A DNA stretch of 42,279 bases, from contig JADGRJ010000006.1 in assembly GCA_017881025.1 (NCBI GenBank), positions 1 through 42,279 of the forward strand. Direction: 5' to 3'. Below are positions 1 through 8,299 of this stretch, in pieces. Under the pieces are notes generated by a model that saw only the letters and a list, made by a program, of their open reading frames with translations, had not been told where the DNA came from and did not search any database. The stretch comes from Rhizobacter sp. Its GTDB lineage: Bacteria; Pseudomonadota; Gammaproteobacteria; Burkholderiales; Burkholderiaceae_C. The position numbers were made by a program, and so were the translations under genes. Within the stretch, counting starts at the first letter, position 1; the number at the start of each line of letters is the position of its first letter.

Positions 1-21
1 CACTCGATCACGGCATCTTTC

Positions 22-870
22 ATGGTGACATTCCCCGGCAATGTGCAGCTTTCGTCGCTCGGGCTCGGCACCTGGCGCCTGGGCGAGGACCCGGCGCGCC
101 GGGCGCGCGAGGTGGCTGCCGTCCGCAGCGCGCTCGAGATCGGCTGGCGAGTGATCGACACCGCCGAAATGTACGGCGAAGGCGGCGCCGAGGCGGTCGT
201 CGGCGCGGCGCTGGCCGGCTCATTTCGCGACGGCGCGCTCGCGCGCGAAGACGTCTTCGTCGTCAGCAAGGTCTACCCGCACAACGCGACGGCGCGCGGC
301 GCGGTCGCGGCCTGCGAACGCAGCCTCGCCCGTCTCGGCCTCGATCACCTCGACGCCTACCTGCTGCACTGGCGCGGCAGCGTGCCGCTGCAAGAGACGG
401 TCGAGGCCTTCGAAACCCTGCGCACCCGCGGCCGCATCCGCCACTGGGGCGTCAGCAACTTCGATGTCGACGACATGGACGAGCTGCTGCGCGTTCGCGG
501 CGGCGAGCGCTGCGCGACCAACCAGATCTACTACTCGCTGAGCGCGCGCGGCCCGGCCTTCGACCTCGTTCCCTGGCTGGGGCAGCATGGCATGGTGACG
601 ATGGCGTACTCGCCGATCGACCAGGGCGCACTGGCGCGCAACGCGGCCCTGCGCGCGCTCGCGAAGAAACGCGGCGTGACGCCGGCGCAGCTCGCCCTCG
701 CCTGGCTTGTCGCGCAACCCGGCACGATGGCGATCCCGAAAGCCGTGAGCGAGGCCCATCTGCGCGAGAACCTCGCGGCGCTGTCGCTCACGCTGGGCCC
801 TGGCGACCTCGCCGAGCTCGATGCCGCGTTCCCGCCGCCCCGGCGCAAGGTTCCTCTCGCGATGCTCTGA
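22..870 (+). CDS. Aldo/keto reductase
   Basis: This 282-residue protein belongs to the aldo/keto reductase superfamily: NADPH-dependent, cytosolic, a single TIM barrel. The N-terminal strand LGLGTWRLG is typical. The catalytic tetrad is visible as D46 and Y51 (DTAEMYGEG), K83 (VVSKVYP) and H116 (YLLHWRG). The length is normal for the family, and the C-terminal AIPKAVSEAHLRENL segment fits the cofactor-binding end of the barrel. The ATG at 22 has no good ribosome binding site and lies only 21 bases into the window, so a start further upstream cannot be excluded; the domain itself begins just after this ATG. The substrate cannot be told from the sequence. It converges with the AMP nucleosidase gene, and a small hairpin follows its stop. 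Confidence 0.9.
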   Translation: MVTFPGNVQLSSLGLGTWRLGEDPARRAREVAAVRSALEIGWRVIDTAEMYGEGGAEAVVGAALAGSFRDGALAREDVFVVSKVYPHNATARGAVAACERSLARLGLDHLDAYLLHWRGSVPLQETVEAFETLRTRGRIRHWGVSNFDVDDMDELLRVRGGERCATNQIYYSLSARGPAFDLVPWLGQHGMVTMAYSPIDQGALARNAALRALAKKRGVTPAQLALAWLVAQPGTMAIPKAVSEAHLRENLAALSLTLGPGDLAELDAAFPPPRRKVPLAML

Positions 871-898
871 GGCGCGCGGCGCCGTCGGTCCCACGTGA

Positions 899-923
899 CG
901 CGGCGGGCGCCGCGCTTTCGTTT
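899..923 (+). terminator. Possible intrinsic terminator after the aldo/keto reductase gene
   Basis: A perfect 6-bp stem CGCGGC / GCCGCG (899-904 and 909-914) with a GGGC loop is followed by CTTTCGTTTC. It sits 29 bases after the reductase stop in the short convergent gap before the AMP nucleosidase stop. The T-rich tract is interrupted, so termination strength is uncertain. Confidence 0.4.
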
Positions 924-954
924 CGGCGACGCAACGTCGATTCGCCGCGCCGAT

Positions 955-2454
955 CTATTGGAACGCGACCTCGGCGAAGCTGCGCAGCTTCCGGCTGTGC
1001 AGCTGGTCGACACCGGCCTCGCGCAGGAGCTCGATCGCGCGCACGCCGATGCGCAAGTGCTGGTCGACGCGTTCGCGATAGAAGTGATTGGCCATGCCGG
1101 GCAGCTTGATCTCGCCGTGCAGCGGCTTGTCGCTGACGCAGAGGAGCGTTCCGTACGGAACGCGGAAGCGAAAGCCGTTGGCGGCGATCGTCGCGCTCTC
1201 CATGTCGAGGGCGATCGCGCGGCTCTGGCTGAAGCGACGCTCGGGCGTGCTGAGCGCGTGGCGCGACGGCAGCAGCTCCCAGTTGCGGTTGTCGGTGCTG
1301 GCGACCGTGCCGGTGCGCATGATCCGCTTCAGCTCGTAGCCCTTCAGCTGCGTCACCTCGGCGACCGCCTCCTCGAGCGCGACCTGCACCTCGGCGAGCG
1401 CCGGGATCGGCACCCAGAGCGGCAGGTCCTCGTCGAGGACGTGGTCCTCGCGCACGTAGCCGTGGGCCAGCACGTAGTCGCCGAGCTGCTGCGTGTTGCG
1501 CAGGCCCGCGCAGTGGCCGAGCATCACCCAGGCGTGCGGCCGCAGGACGGCGATGTGGTCGGTGATCGTCTTGGCGTTGGCCGGGCCGACGCCGATGTTG
1601 ACCATCGTGATGCCGCTGCCGTCCTCGCGGATGAGGTGGTAGGCCGGCATCTGCGGCAGGCGCGGCGGCGGCGAGCCGAGGTCGTCGCCCGGCTGCGCCG
1701 CTGCGCCGCTGCGCCGCTCGATCACGTTGCCGGGCTCGACGAACGCGTCGTAGCCGCCGCCGCCCGACGCGCTGGCCATCGCCTCGTGGCCGAGACGAAC
1801 GAACTCGTCGATGTAGAACTGGTAGTTCGTGAAGAGGACGAAGTTCTGGAAGTGCTCGGGGTGGGTGCCGGTGTAGTGGCGCAGGCGATGCAGCGAGTAG
1901 TCGACGCGCGGCGCGGTGAAGAGCGCGAGCGGATGCGCGTCGCCGGCACGCGCGACGAACGTGCCGTTGGCGATGCCGTCGTCCATCGCGCCGAGGTCGG
2001 GCAGGTCGAACAGGTCGCGCAGGAGGAGGCGCCGCTCCGGGGTGAGGCTGCCCTCGATGTGGTCGTGCTCGGCGAACGAGAAATGGACCGGGATCGGCTG
2101 CACGCTGGTGCCGACCTCGAGCGAGACGCCGTGGTTTTCGAGCAGGAGGCGGAACTGCTCGCGGAAGTAGCTCGCGAACAGGTCGGGGCGGGTGAGGGTG
2201 GTTTCGTAGGTACCGGGGCCGGAGACGAAGCCGTAGCTGAGGCGCGAATCGGCGCGCGCGACGGTGTCGGTGTGGACGCGAACGAACGGGTAGCACGCGC
2301 GCACGCGACCGGCCGGCGCCGCGCCGTTGACGAACGATTGCAACGCGACGCGCAGGTGATCGACGCTGGCGTCGTAGATCTCGCGCACGCGGGCGAGCGC
2401 GGCATCGGCGTCGTCGAAGAGCGCCGGGGCGATGAAGGGCGGAACGAGGCTCAC
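955..2454 (-). CDS. amn: AMP nucleosidase
   Basis: The enzyme hydrolyses AMP to adenine and ribose 5-phosphate, a purine salvage and adenylate-balancing step in the cytosol. At 499 residues it has the usual length for Amn. An N-terminal Amn-specific domain (about 1-190, with FVSGPGTYETTLTRP) is followed by a nucleoside phosphorylase-like domain. That second domain shows NIGVGPANAKTITDHIAV and VMLGHCAGLR, then LDMESATIAANG, which carries the ME pair of the base/ribose site. The called start is GTG at 2454 with only a weak G-rich ribosome binding site. A 200-bp gap separates it from the divergently transcribed D-amino-acid dehydrogenase gene. Confidence 0.95.
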   Translation of the reverse strand: MSLVPPFIAPALFDDADAALARVREIYDASVDHLRVALQSFVNGAAPAGRVRACYPFVRVHTDTVARADSRLSYGFVSGPGTYETTLTRPDLFASYFREQFRLLLENHGVSLEVGTSVQPIPVHFSFAEHDHIEGSLTPERRLLLRDLFDLPDLGAMDDGIANGTFVARAGDAHPLALFTAPRVDYSLHRLRHYTGTHPEHFQNFVLFTNYQFYIDEFVRLGHEAMASASGGGGYDAFVEPGNVIERRSGAAAQPGDDLGSPPPRLPQMPAYHLIREDGSGITMVNIGVGPANAKTITDHIAVLRPHAWVMLGHCAGLRNTQQLGDYVLAHGYVREDHVLDEDLPLWVPIPALAEVQVALEEAVAEVTQLKGYELKRIMRTGTVASTDNRNWELLPSRHALSTPERRFSQSRAIALDMESATIAANGFRFRVPYGTLLCVSDKPLHGEIKLPGMANHFYRERVDQHLRIGVRAIELLREAGVDQLHSRKLRSFAEVAFQ

Positions 2455-2654
2455 GCGCGCTCAGCCCCCGCGCTGGGCGGCGACGATCGAAGCCATGACT
2501 GGACCATCCGGCGCTCCCTGGATCCGTGCGTGCAAAATCGCCCGCACCGCCCAATGATGCCGCACACGGATGACGCACCGACCAGCGCCAGGCGCCGAGC
2601 CTTCCACCGCCGCAGTCGCATGGCTGTGCTGAGGCGCCGTTCCGGTGTGCCGCA

Positions 2655-3926
2655 GTGAAGGTCCTCGTCCTCGGCGCCGGCGTGATCGGCGTCACCGCCG
2701 CCTACGAGCTCGCCGACGCCGGCCACGAGGTCGTCGTCATGGATCGCCAGCCCGGCCCCGGGCTCGAGACCAGCTTCGCCAACGCCGGCGAGGTCTCGCC
2801 CGGCTACTCCGCGCCCTGGGCGGGCCCGGGCGTGCCGCTGAAGGCGGTCAAGTGGCTGGCGATGCACCACCGGCCGCTCGTCATCCGGCCGCACGTCGAC
2901 GGGTCGATGATCCGCTGGTCGCTCGCCATGCTGCGCAACTGCACGACGGCGCGCTACCGCATCAACAAGACGCGCATGGTGCGCCTGGCCGAATACAGCC
3001 GCGACAGCCTGCGCGCGCTGCGCGTCGCGACCGGCATCGCCTACGACGAGCGCATGCGCGGCACGCTGCAGCTCTTTCGCACCCAGAAGCAGTTCGATTC
3101 GAGCGCCGGCGACATCGCCGTGCTGCGCGAGAACGGCGTCGCCTTCGAGCTGCTCGATCGCGCCGGGTGCCTGCGCCACGAGCCGGCGCTCGCGCGGGTG
3201 CAGGACAAGCTCGTCGGCGGGCTCCTCCTGCCAGGCGACGAGACCGGCGACTGCTATCAGTTCACGTCGCGACTCGCCGAGCTCGCGGCGCAGCGCGGCG
3301 TCGACTTCCGCTTCGAGACGACGATCCGCACCCTCGGCCGCAGCGGCGACCGGATCACCGGAGTCACCACGAACACCGGCGTCGTCGACGCCGACGCCTA
3401 CCTCGTCGCCCTCGGCAGCTACTCGCCGCTGCTGCTGGCGCCGATCGGCGTTCGCATCCCCGTCTATCCGGTCAAGGGCTACTCGATCACGGTGCCGATC
3501 ACCGACGCCGCCGGCGCGCCCGAGTCGACGGTGATGGACGAGACCCACAAGGTCGCGGTCACCCGCCTCGGCGACCGCATCCGTGCCGGCGGCACGGCCG
3601 AGCTCGCCGGCTACACGCTGCGCCTGCACGAGGCGCGGCGCAAGACGCTCGTGCACGTCGTCAACGATCTCTTTCCCTACGGCGGCGACGTCGGCCGGGC
3701 CGAGTTCTGGTGCGGCCTCAGGCCGATGACGCCCGACGGCACGCCCGTCATCGGCGCGACGCCGATCGGCAACCTGTTTCTCGCCACCGGCCACGGTACG
3801 CTCGGCTGGACGATGGCGGCGGGCACCGGCCGGGTCATGGCCGACTTGATCTCGGGCCGCAACGCCGGCATCGATCTCGACGGCCTGACGATCGCCCGCT
3901 ATCGCGGCGCGGTGAGCCCCGGCTGA
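2655..3926 (+). CDS. dadA: D-amino-acid dehydrogenase small subunit (DadA-type FAD oxidoreductase)
   Basis: A 423-residue FAD-dependent oxidoreductase of the DAO family, matching DadA. DadA oxidatively deaminates D-amino acids such as D-alanine to 2-oxo acids and ammonia and passes electrons to the respiratory chain at the inner membrane. The N-terminal dinucleotide fold is clear ([20 protein letters not shown], residues 4-23). Further DadA hallmarks are [44 protein letters not shown] and the C-terminal [14 protein letters not shown]. The start is GTG at 2655, immediately before the beta-strand of the FAD fold. No dadX racemase lies next to it, so the exact D-amino-acid substrate is inferred from family membership only. 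Confidence 0.92.
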   Translation: MKVLVLGAGVIGVTAAYELADAGHEVVVMDRQPGPGLETSFANAGEVSPGYSAPWAGPGVPLKAVKWLAMHHRPLVIRPHVDGSMIRWSLAMLRNCTTARYRINKTRMVRLAEYSRDSLRALRVATGIAYDERMRGTLQLFRTQKQFDSSAGDIAVLRENGVAFELLDRAGCLRHEPALARVQDKLVGGLLLPGDETGDCYQFTSRLAELAAQRGVDFRFETTIRTLGRSGDRITGVTTNTGVVDADAYLVALGSYSPLLLAPIGVRIPVYPVKGYSITVPITDAAGAPESTVMDETHKVAVTRLGDRIRAGGTAELAGYTLRLHEARRKTLVHVVNDLFPYGGDVGRAEFWCGLRPMTPDGTPVIGATPIGNLFLATGHGTLGWTMAAGTGRVMADLISGRNAGIDLDGLTIARYRGAVSPG

Positions 3927-3938
3927 GCAGGCGACGAC

Positions 3939-5759
3939 ATGGCGCTCGTCGAGATCGTCTCGCCCCTGGCCGGCAGCATCGTCGCGGTCACCGTCGAGGT
4001 CGGCGCGATCGTCGTCCGCGGCGCGCTGATCGCGGTCGTCGAGTCGATGAAGATGGAGCACGAAGTGCACGCGTCGGGTGACGGCGTGATCGAGGCGCTG
4101 CGCCACGACGTCGGCGATGTCGTCGAGGCGGGCTCGGTCCTCGCCGTGCTGCGTCCCGGCGCCCAGTCCGCGCCGGCGCCCGGCGCCGGCCCGGGTACGC
4201 CTGGCACGGAAGCGCTGCGCGCCGACCTGCTCGAGCTGCGCGCGCGCGAAGCGCTGCTCGCCGATGCCAGCCGGCCCGACGCGGTCGCCAGGCGCCACGC
4301 CCTCGGCCTGCGCACCGCGCGCGAGAACGTCGCCGACCTCTGCGACGCCGGCAGCTTCGTCGAATACGGCGCGCTCGCCTTTGCGGCGCAGCGCGCCCGC
4401 CGCGAGCTCGACGACCTGATCCGCAACACGCCCGCCGACGGCATGGTCACCGGCATCGGCAGCATCAACCGCGCGAGCTTCGGCGCCGAGCGATCGCGCG
4501 CCGTCGTCATGGCCTACGACGCGACCGTCCTCGCCGGCACGCAGGGCATGCGCAACCACCAGAAGACCGATCGACTGCTGCAGGTCGCGCGCGAGCAGCG
4601 GTTGCCGGTCGTGCTCTTCGCCGAAGGCGGCGGCGGCCGGCCGGGCGATGTCGACATGCCGATCGTCGCGGGGCTTCACGTCACCACCTTCCAGACCTTC
4701 GCGCGCCTGAGCGGGCAGGTGCCGCTGGTCGGCATCGTCGCCGGCCGCTGCTTCGCCGGCAACGCGGCGCTGCTCGGCTGCTGCGACGTCGTCATCGCGA
4801 CGCGCGACAGCTCGATCGGCATGGGCGGCCCGGCGATGGTCGAAGGCGGCGGCCTCGGCGTCTTCCGGCCCGAGGAGATCGGCCCGAGCGACGTCCAGTC
4901 GCGCGCCGGCGTGATCGACGTCCTCGTCGCCGACGAGGCCGAAGGCGTCGCCGTCGCGCGCCGCTACCTCGCCTTCTTCCAGGGCCGAATCGCCGCGTCG
5001 GTACCCGCCGACCCGGCGACGCTGCGAACGCTGCTCCCGGCGAACCGGCTGCGCGCCTACGACATTCGCGGCGTGATCGACGCGCTCACCGACCCGGGCT
5101 CGGTGCTCGAGCTGCGTGCCGGCTTCGGCACCGGCATCGTCACCGCCCTCGCGCGAATCGAGGGGCGGCCGGTGGGCCTGATCGCCAACAACCCCGCGCA
5201 CCTCGGCGGCGCGATCGACACCGACGGCGCCGACAAGGCGGCGCGCTTCATGCAGCTCTGCGATGCGCACGCGCTGCCGCTGGTCTCGCTCATCGACACC
5301 CCGGGCTTCATGGTCGGGCCCGAGATCGAGAGCCGCGGCCAGGTGCGCCACGTCAGCCGAATGTTCGTCGTTGCCGCGCAGCTGCGCGTGCCGGTCGTGG
5401 CGATCGTCCTGCGCAAGGCCTACGGGCTCGGCGCGATGGCGATGGCGGCGGGCGGCATGCACGCGCCGATGGCGACCGTCGCCTGGCCGAGCGGCGAATT
5501 CGGCGCGATGGGCCTCGAAGGCGCAGTCGAGCTCGGCTACCGCAAGGAGCTGGCGGCGCAGCCCGAAGGCGCAGAGCGCGGGGTGTTGCGCGAGCGCCTG
5601 GTCGCCGCGCAGTACGAGAAGGGCAAGGCGATCCCCATGGCCGCGACGCTCGAGATCGATGCCGTCATCGATCCCGCCGACAGCAGGCGCTGGCTGGTCT
5701 CGGCCCTGGAATCGGCGCGCTTGCCCGAGCCGGGCGGGCGCTTCATCGACCCGTGGTAG
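3939..5759 (+). CDS. Acyl-CoA carboxylase: biotinyl domain fused to carboxyltransferase
   Basis: A 606-residue fusion. Residues 1-72 form a biotinyl carrier domain with the biotinylation motif ESMKMEH (target Lys38). A Pro/Ala/Gly linker follows at about 73-90. The rest is a two-part acyl-CoA carboxyltransferase of the AccD/PccB type: ENVADLCDAGSFVEYG, VTTFQTFARLSGQVPLVGIVAGRCFAGNAALLGCCD in the first half; NNPAHLGGAIDTDGADKAARFMQLCD, SLIDTPGFMVGPEIE and YGLGAMAMAAGG in the second. The order biotinyl-then-CT is that of single-chain long-chain acyl-CoA carboxylases with the N-terminal biotin carboxylase domain missing; no such gene lies nearby. It starts 12 bases after dadA. A partner biotin carboxylase elsewhere in the genome is required for activity (inference). 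The acyl substrate is unknown. Confidence 0.85.
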   Translation: MALVEIVSPLAGSIVAVTVEVGAIVVRGALIAVVESMKMEHEVHASGDGVIEALRHDVGDVVEAGSVLAVLRPGAQSAPAPGAGPGTPGTEALRADLLELRAREALLADASRPDAVARRHALGLRTARENVADLCDAGSFVEYGALAFAAQRARRELDDLIRNTPADGMVTGIGSINRASFGAERSRAVVMAYDATVLAGTQGMRNHQKTDRLLQVAREQRLPVVLFAEGGGGRPGDVDMPIVAGLHVTTFQTFARLSGQVPLVGIVAGRCFAGNAALLGCCDVVIATRDSSIGMGGPAMVEGGGLGVFRPEEIGPSDVQSRAGVIDVLVADEAEGVAVARRYLAFFQGRIAASVPADPATLRTLLPANRLRAYDIRGVIDALTDPGSVLELRAGFGTGIVTALARIEGRPVGLIANNPAHLGGAIDTDGADKAARFMQLCDAHALPLVSLIDTPGFMVGPEIESRGQVRHVSRMFVVAAQLRVPVVAIVLRKAYGLGAMAMAAGGMHAPMATVAWPSGEFGAMGLEGAVELGYRKELAAQPEGAERGVLRERLVAAQYEKGKAIPMAATLEIDAVIDPADSRRWLVSALESARLPEPGGRFIDPW

Positions 5760-5919
5760 GTGCGTCGGGCCAGTGGCGCGCCTGCAGCGCGGGGTCGGCG
5801 GCTTCGTAGCCAAGGGCGATCTCGTCGGCGACGTCGCCGGACTCGACGGCGGCGCCGGCGCGGGCGCCGGCGAGGTACCAGCGCTTCACGTCCTCGACCC
5901 ATTCCTCGTCGTTCGCCAT
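5743..5919 (-). CDS. Small hypothetical protein (58 residues)
   Basis: A 58-residue acidic protein beginning MANDEEWVEDVKRWYLAG. I do not recognise a named function. The start at 5919 is supported by a strong ribosome binding site (AGGAG, then six bases to ATG); upstream in-frame codons have no such signal. The sequence is predicted helical (EDVKRWY, then ESGDVADEIALGYEAADPAL), with no signal peptide or membrane segment. Its 3' end overlaps the 3' end of the carboxyltransferase gene by 17 bases in convergent orientation. Conservation outside this window has not been tested, but the ribosome binding site and amino-acid composition argue that it is real. Confidence 0.6.
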   Translation of the reverse strand: MANDEEWVEDVKRWYLAGARAGAAVESGDVADEIALGYEAADPALQARHWPDAPTTGR

Positions 5920-6005
5920 GATCTTCTCCTGCGCCTGCGCGCGCCTTCGATCGGAATGTCCGCGCTGATTCCAGAGCCCGCCATCGGCGGCGACTTCGAT
6001 CTCCG

Positions 6006-6050
6006 GTAGGAGCGGGCCTACGCTTTGCAAACGCGAGCATGGCCCCGCTC
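6006..6050 (+). repeat. REP-like palindromic element with 5' GTAG
   Basis: GTAG is followed by GAGCGGGCC, then a central CTTTGCAAAC palindrome, then GGCCCCGCTC, so the ends can pair (GAGCGGG with CCCGCTC). A GTAG tetranucleotide ahead of a GC-rich imperfect palindrome is the hallmark of REP sequences mobilised by RAYT transposases. It lies in the 293-bp intergenic stretch between the small 5743-5919 gene and the lipoprotein gene; I see nothing else convincing in that stretch apart from the lipoprotein ribosome binding site. Only one copy occurs in this window, and no RAYT gene is present here. Confidence 0.4.
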
Positions 6051-6212
6051 GATGACAGCGTGACGTCAGGCCGTGGGTGGGCGTCTTCCGACAGGCCTTT
6101 CAGCGTCCGCTCACGCTTCGGCACGCAGCCCGTGGGCATCGCCGGCAACGACATCGTGCGATGCTCAAAGATCCGGCGCGCTCGACCGCGCCAACCGAAT
6201 CGAGGAGTCGTC

Positions 6213-7031
6213 ATGAAGCCTTTTCTCCCGCAGCGATCGTCCTTCCGGCGAGCGAGCTCGCGCTGGTTCGCCACCGGCGGAATCGCCGCGGCGATCGCGG
6301 CGACGACGCTGGCCGCGTGCGGCCCGCGCGACGAGACGCCGCTCGCCGGCGGCGCCGCCGCCGTGGCGCCGCAAAACGCGCCCGTCCCGGTCGCCACCGC
6401 GCCTGCGACGACGCTTTCCGCGCCAGCCGACCCGTCGCGAGCCGGCAGCCCGGTTCCCGCCGTGCAGGCCCCCGCGGCAGCGCTGGCGCCGGCACCGGCG
6501 TACGCGCCGCCGCCCGTGACCGTCGCCGGCGCACAGGCCTATCCCGCAACGCCCAACGGCGATGCGACGGCGCCGCAGTACGCCCCGGTGCCGGCCGCCA
6601 ACTCGACCGGCTATCCGCAGGACGGTCCGCCTCGGGTCCAGCCGACGCCGGCAGCGGGGCCGGCGACGCCGCAGGCGCAGGCGCCGGTCGTGCCGCGCAA
6701 CGGCGTCGGCGCGATCACCGCCATCGAGCCCGTGCGCCAGCGACCGCAAGGCTCGGGGGCGGGCGCCGTGATCGGCGGCGTCCTCGGCGGCGTCATCGGC
6801 AATCAGTTCGGTCACGGCCTCGGCCGCGCCGCGATGACCGGCGTCGGCGCCGCCGGCGGCGCGATCGCGGGCAACAATGTCGAGCGCAACTACAAAACGG
6901 CTGTGGTCGGCTACCGCGTCCACGTCCGACTCGACAATGGCAGCACGCGGACCTTCGAGCGCAAGAACATCGGCAGCCTCCACGTCGGCGACCGCGTCCG
7001 GCTCGACGCGAACGGCTTCCACCGCGGCTGA
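6213..7031 (+). CDS. Glycine-zipper 2TM lipoprotein (SlyB / 17-kDa antigen-like)
   Basis: A 272-residue envelope protein. The N-terminus is basic, then a hydrophobic run ends in a lipobox-like LAAC (TTLAACGPRD), so Cys ~35 is the likely lipidated residue. Residues ~36-165 are low-complexity Ala/Pro/Gln-rich, resembling a periplasmic linker. A glycine zipper follows (GAVIGGVLGGVIGNQFG, then GVGAAGGAIAGNNVE), and then a short C-terminal domain (YRVHVRLDNGSTRTFERKN, RLDANGFHRG) commonly found after such zippers. The start at ATG 6213 is chosen because GAGGAG lies 6-8 bases upstream and a signal sequence follows directly; a longer reading frame from 6039 has neither. The expected location is the outer membrane, with a role in envelope stability inferred from the family. 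Confidence 0.8.
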   Translation: MKPFLPQRSSFRRASSRWFATGGIAAAIAATTLAACGPRDETPLAGGAAAVAPQNAPVPVATAPATTLSAPADPSRAGSPVPAVQAPAAALAPAPAYAPPPVTVAGAQAYPATPNGDATAPQYAPVPAANSTGYPQDGPPRVQPTPAAGPATPQAQAPVVPRNGVGAITAIEPVRQRPQGSGAGAVIGGVLGGVIGNQFGHGLGRAAMTGVGAAGGAIAGNNVERNYKTAVVGYRVHVRLDNGSTRTFERKNIGSLHVGDRVRLDANGFHRG

Positions 7032-7863
7032 CGCGAGCGGGGCGGCGACGTCGCCCGGCCGCATCCGCGTCGGCGTCGGCGGCTGGGTCTACGAGCCCTG
7101 GCGCGACAGCTTCTATCCGCCGGGGCTCGCGCACGTGCGCGAGCTCGAGTACCTGAGCCGGCGCGTCACGGCGATCGAGATCAACGCGACCTACTACCGC
7201 ACGCAGAGCGCGGCGAGCTTCGCCAAGTGGCGCAACGCGGTGCCCGACGACTTCGTGTTCGCCGTCAAGGCGACGCGCTACGCGACCAATCGCCGCGTCC
7301 TCGGCGAAGCCGGCGAGTCGATCGAGCGCTTCCTGGCGAGCGGCCTGACCGAGCTCGGACCGAAGCTCGGGCCGATCGTCTGGCAGTTCGCGACGACGAA
7401 GGCGTTCGACGAGAAGGACTTCGCCGACTTCCTGAAGCTGCTGCCGTCGCGCGTCGGCTCGACGCCGCTGCGCCATGCGATGGAGGTGCGCCATCCGAGC
7501 TTCATGTGCGCGCAATACGTCGCTCTGGCGCGCCGGCACGGCGTGGGGACGGTGTTCGCCGATTCCGACGACTACCCGTCGTTCGCCGATGCGACCGGAG
7601 CCTTCATCTATGCGCGCTTGATGCGATGCGAGTCGGCGCGCGAGACTGGCTATCCGACCGTGGGTATCGCGGACTGGGCGGCGCGCGCGCGGGCGTGGAG
7701 CGGGGGAGGCGAGCCCGAGGGGATCGCTCGCGTCGAAGCGCCGTCGGCGTCGGCGGGGCCGCGCGACGTGTTCATGTTCTTCATCAGCGGCGCCAAGGAG
7801 CGCGCGCCGGCGGCGGCCGTGGCGACGCTGGCCGCGCTCGGCATGACACCGGCTGTCGACTGA
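6937..7863 (+). CDS. DUF72 domain protein
   Basis: A DUF72 (YecE-like) TIM-barrel protein whose biochemical role is not established. The conserved part begins at IRVGVGGWVYEPWRDSFYPPGL (from 7063) and includes EINATYYRTQSAASFAKW, FVFAVKATRYATNRR, GPIVWQFATTKAFD, HAMEVRHPSF and the C-terminal MFFISGAKERAPA. The start is uncertain: between the domain and the ATG at 6937 there is no ATG, GTG or TTG in frame. The nearest candidate therefore overlaps the lipoprotein gene by 95 bases out of frame and adds a Ser/Thr/Ala-rich leader that looks like a shadow of that gene. The domain itself is intact to its end. Called length is 308 residues. Confidence 0.85.
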   Translation: MAARGPSSARTSAASTSATASGSTRTASTAADASGAATSPGRIRVGVGGWVYEPWRDSFYPPGLAHVRELEYLSRRVTAIEINATYYRTQSAASFAKWRNAVPDDFVFAVKATRYATNRRVLGEAGESIERFLASGLTELGPKLGPIVWQFATTKAFDEKDFADFLKLLPSRVGSTPLRHAMEVRHPSFMCAQYVALARRHGVGTVFADSDDYPSFADATGAFIYARLMRCESARETGYPTVGIADWAARARAWSGGGEPEGIARVEAPSASAGPRDVFMFFISGAKERAPAAAVATLAALGMTPAVD

Positions 7864-7888
7864 TCGCCTCGAGCGTCGAGTTCAACAG

Positions 7889-7912
7889 AAAGCCCCCGCC
7901 CGCTTGCGGGCG
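7889..7912 (-). terminator. Hairpin terminator shared by convergent genes
   Basis: A perfect 7-bp stem CGCCCGC / GCGGGCG (7897-7903 and 7906-7912) sits between the DUF72 stop and the DUF1328 stop. Read on the minus strand the hairpin is followed by GGGGCTTTCTGTT, so it best fits termination of the DUF1328 transcript. On the plus strand no T-run follows. Confidence 0.5.
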
Positions 7913-7936
7913 AGGCCTCGGCGCCTCGTCTCGCCG

Positions 7937-8101
7937 CTACGCGCCGCGGTTGCGGCCGAACAGGAAGGTGGCGACGGCGAGGATGATGAAGACGACGAAC
8001 AGGATCTTGGCGATGCCCGCCGCGCCGGCAGCGATGCCGCCGAAGCCGAACAGCGCGGCGATCAGTGCGATCACGAAGAACACAACGGCATAGTGAAGCA
8101 T
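7937..8101 (-). CDS. DUF1328 small membrane protein (YtjA-like)
   Basis: A 54-residue peptide of the DUF1328/YtjA family. Nearly the whole chain is hydrophobic: [20 protein letters not shown] forms one membrane segment, a Gly/Ala turn follows ([12 protein letters not shown]), then [17 protein letters not shown] forms a second, ending in a basic NRGA tail. This two-segment, 50-60 residue plan is typical. The function of the family is not known; many members are small inner-membrane proteins. ATG at 8101 is preceded by AGGAG at good spacing. It is divergent from the Nudix/MBL gene and has its own terminator hairpin. Confidence 0.88.
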   Translation of the reverse strand: MLHYAVVFFVIALIAALFGFGGIAAGAAGIAKILFVVFIILAVATFLFGRNRGA

Positions 8102-8299
8102 GTCTGAACTCCTGATGGGCGCCGCGGCGCGGGAACAAATGACGGTCTCATCATCGCCGCGCGGCGTCTCGGCACCGATAGGCTGAACCGCTGAGCGCGT
8201 GTCGGGTTCGCGTCGCACCGGGTGTCGGACCGCTCCGACGTCGGCCGGATCTTCCTCGGCGTGCCAAACTTGGCGAGTCGCTCTGCTATCGCCCTGCCA

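Noticed and set aside
2451-5813. 1120-codon open frame on the minus strand opposite dadA and the carboxyltransferase gene
   Set aside because: Shadow of GC-rich codons; composition is Arg/Ala/Asp/Gly-rich with no family motifs, and both plus-strand genes have clear domains.
5920-6030. 37-codon N-terminal extension of the small minus-strand protein
   Set aside because: No ribosome binding site at the upstream ATG; strong AGGAG precedes the ATG at 5919.
6061-6068. TGACGTCA palindrome upstream of the lipoprotein gene
   Set aside because: Only 8 bp and not similar in spacing or flanks to the LiuR-like operators.
6039-6212. N-terminal extension of the glycine-zipper lipoprotein
   Set aside because: It would bury the signal peptide; the ATG at 6213 has GAGGAG and is followed directly by the signal sequence.
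8263-8274. GCCAA-AC-TTGGC inverted repeat before the Nudix/MBL gene
   Set aside because: Short, inside an in-frame stretch that may be coding if GTG 8222 is used, and no matching second copy.
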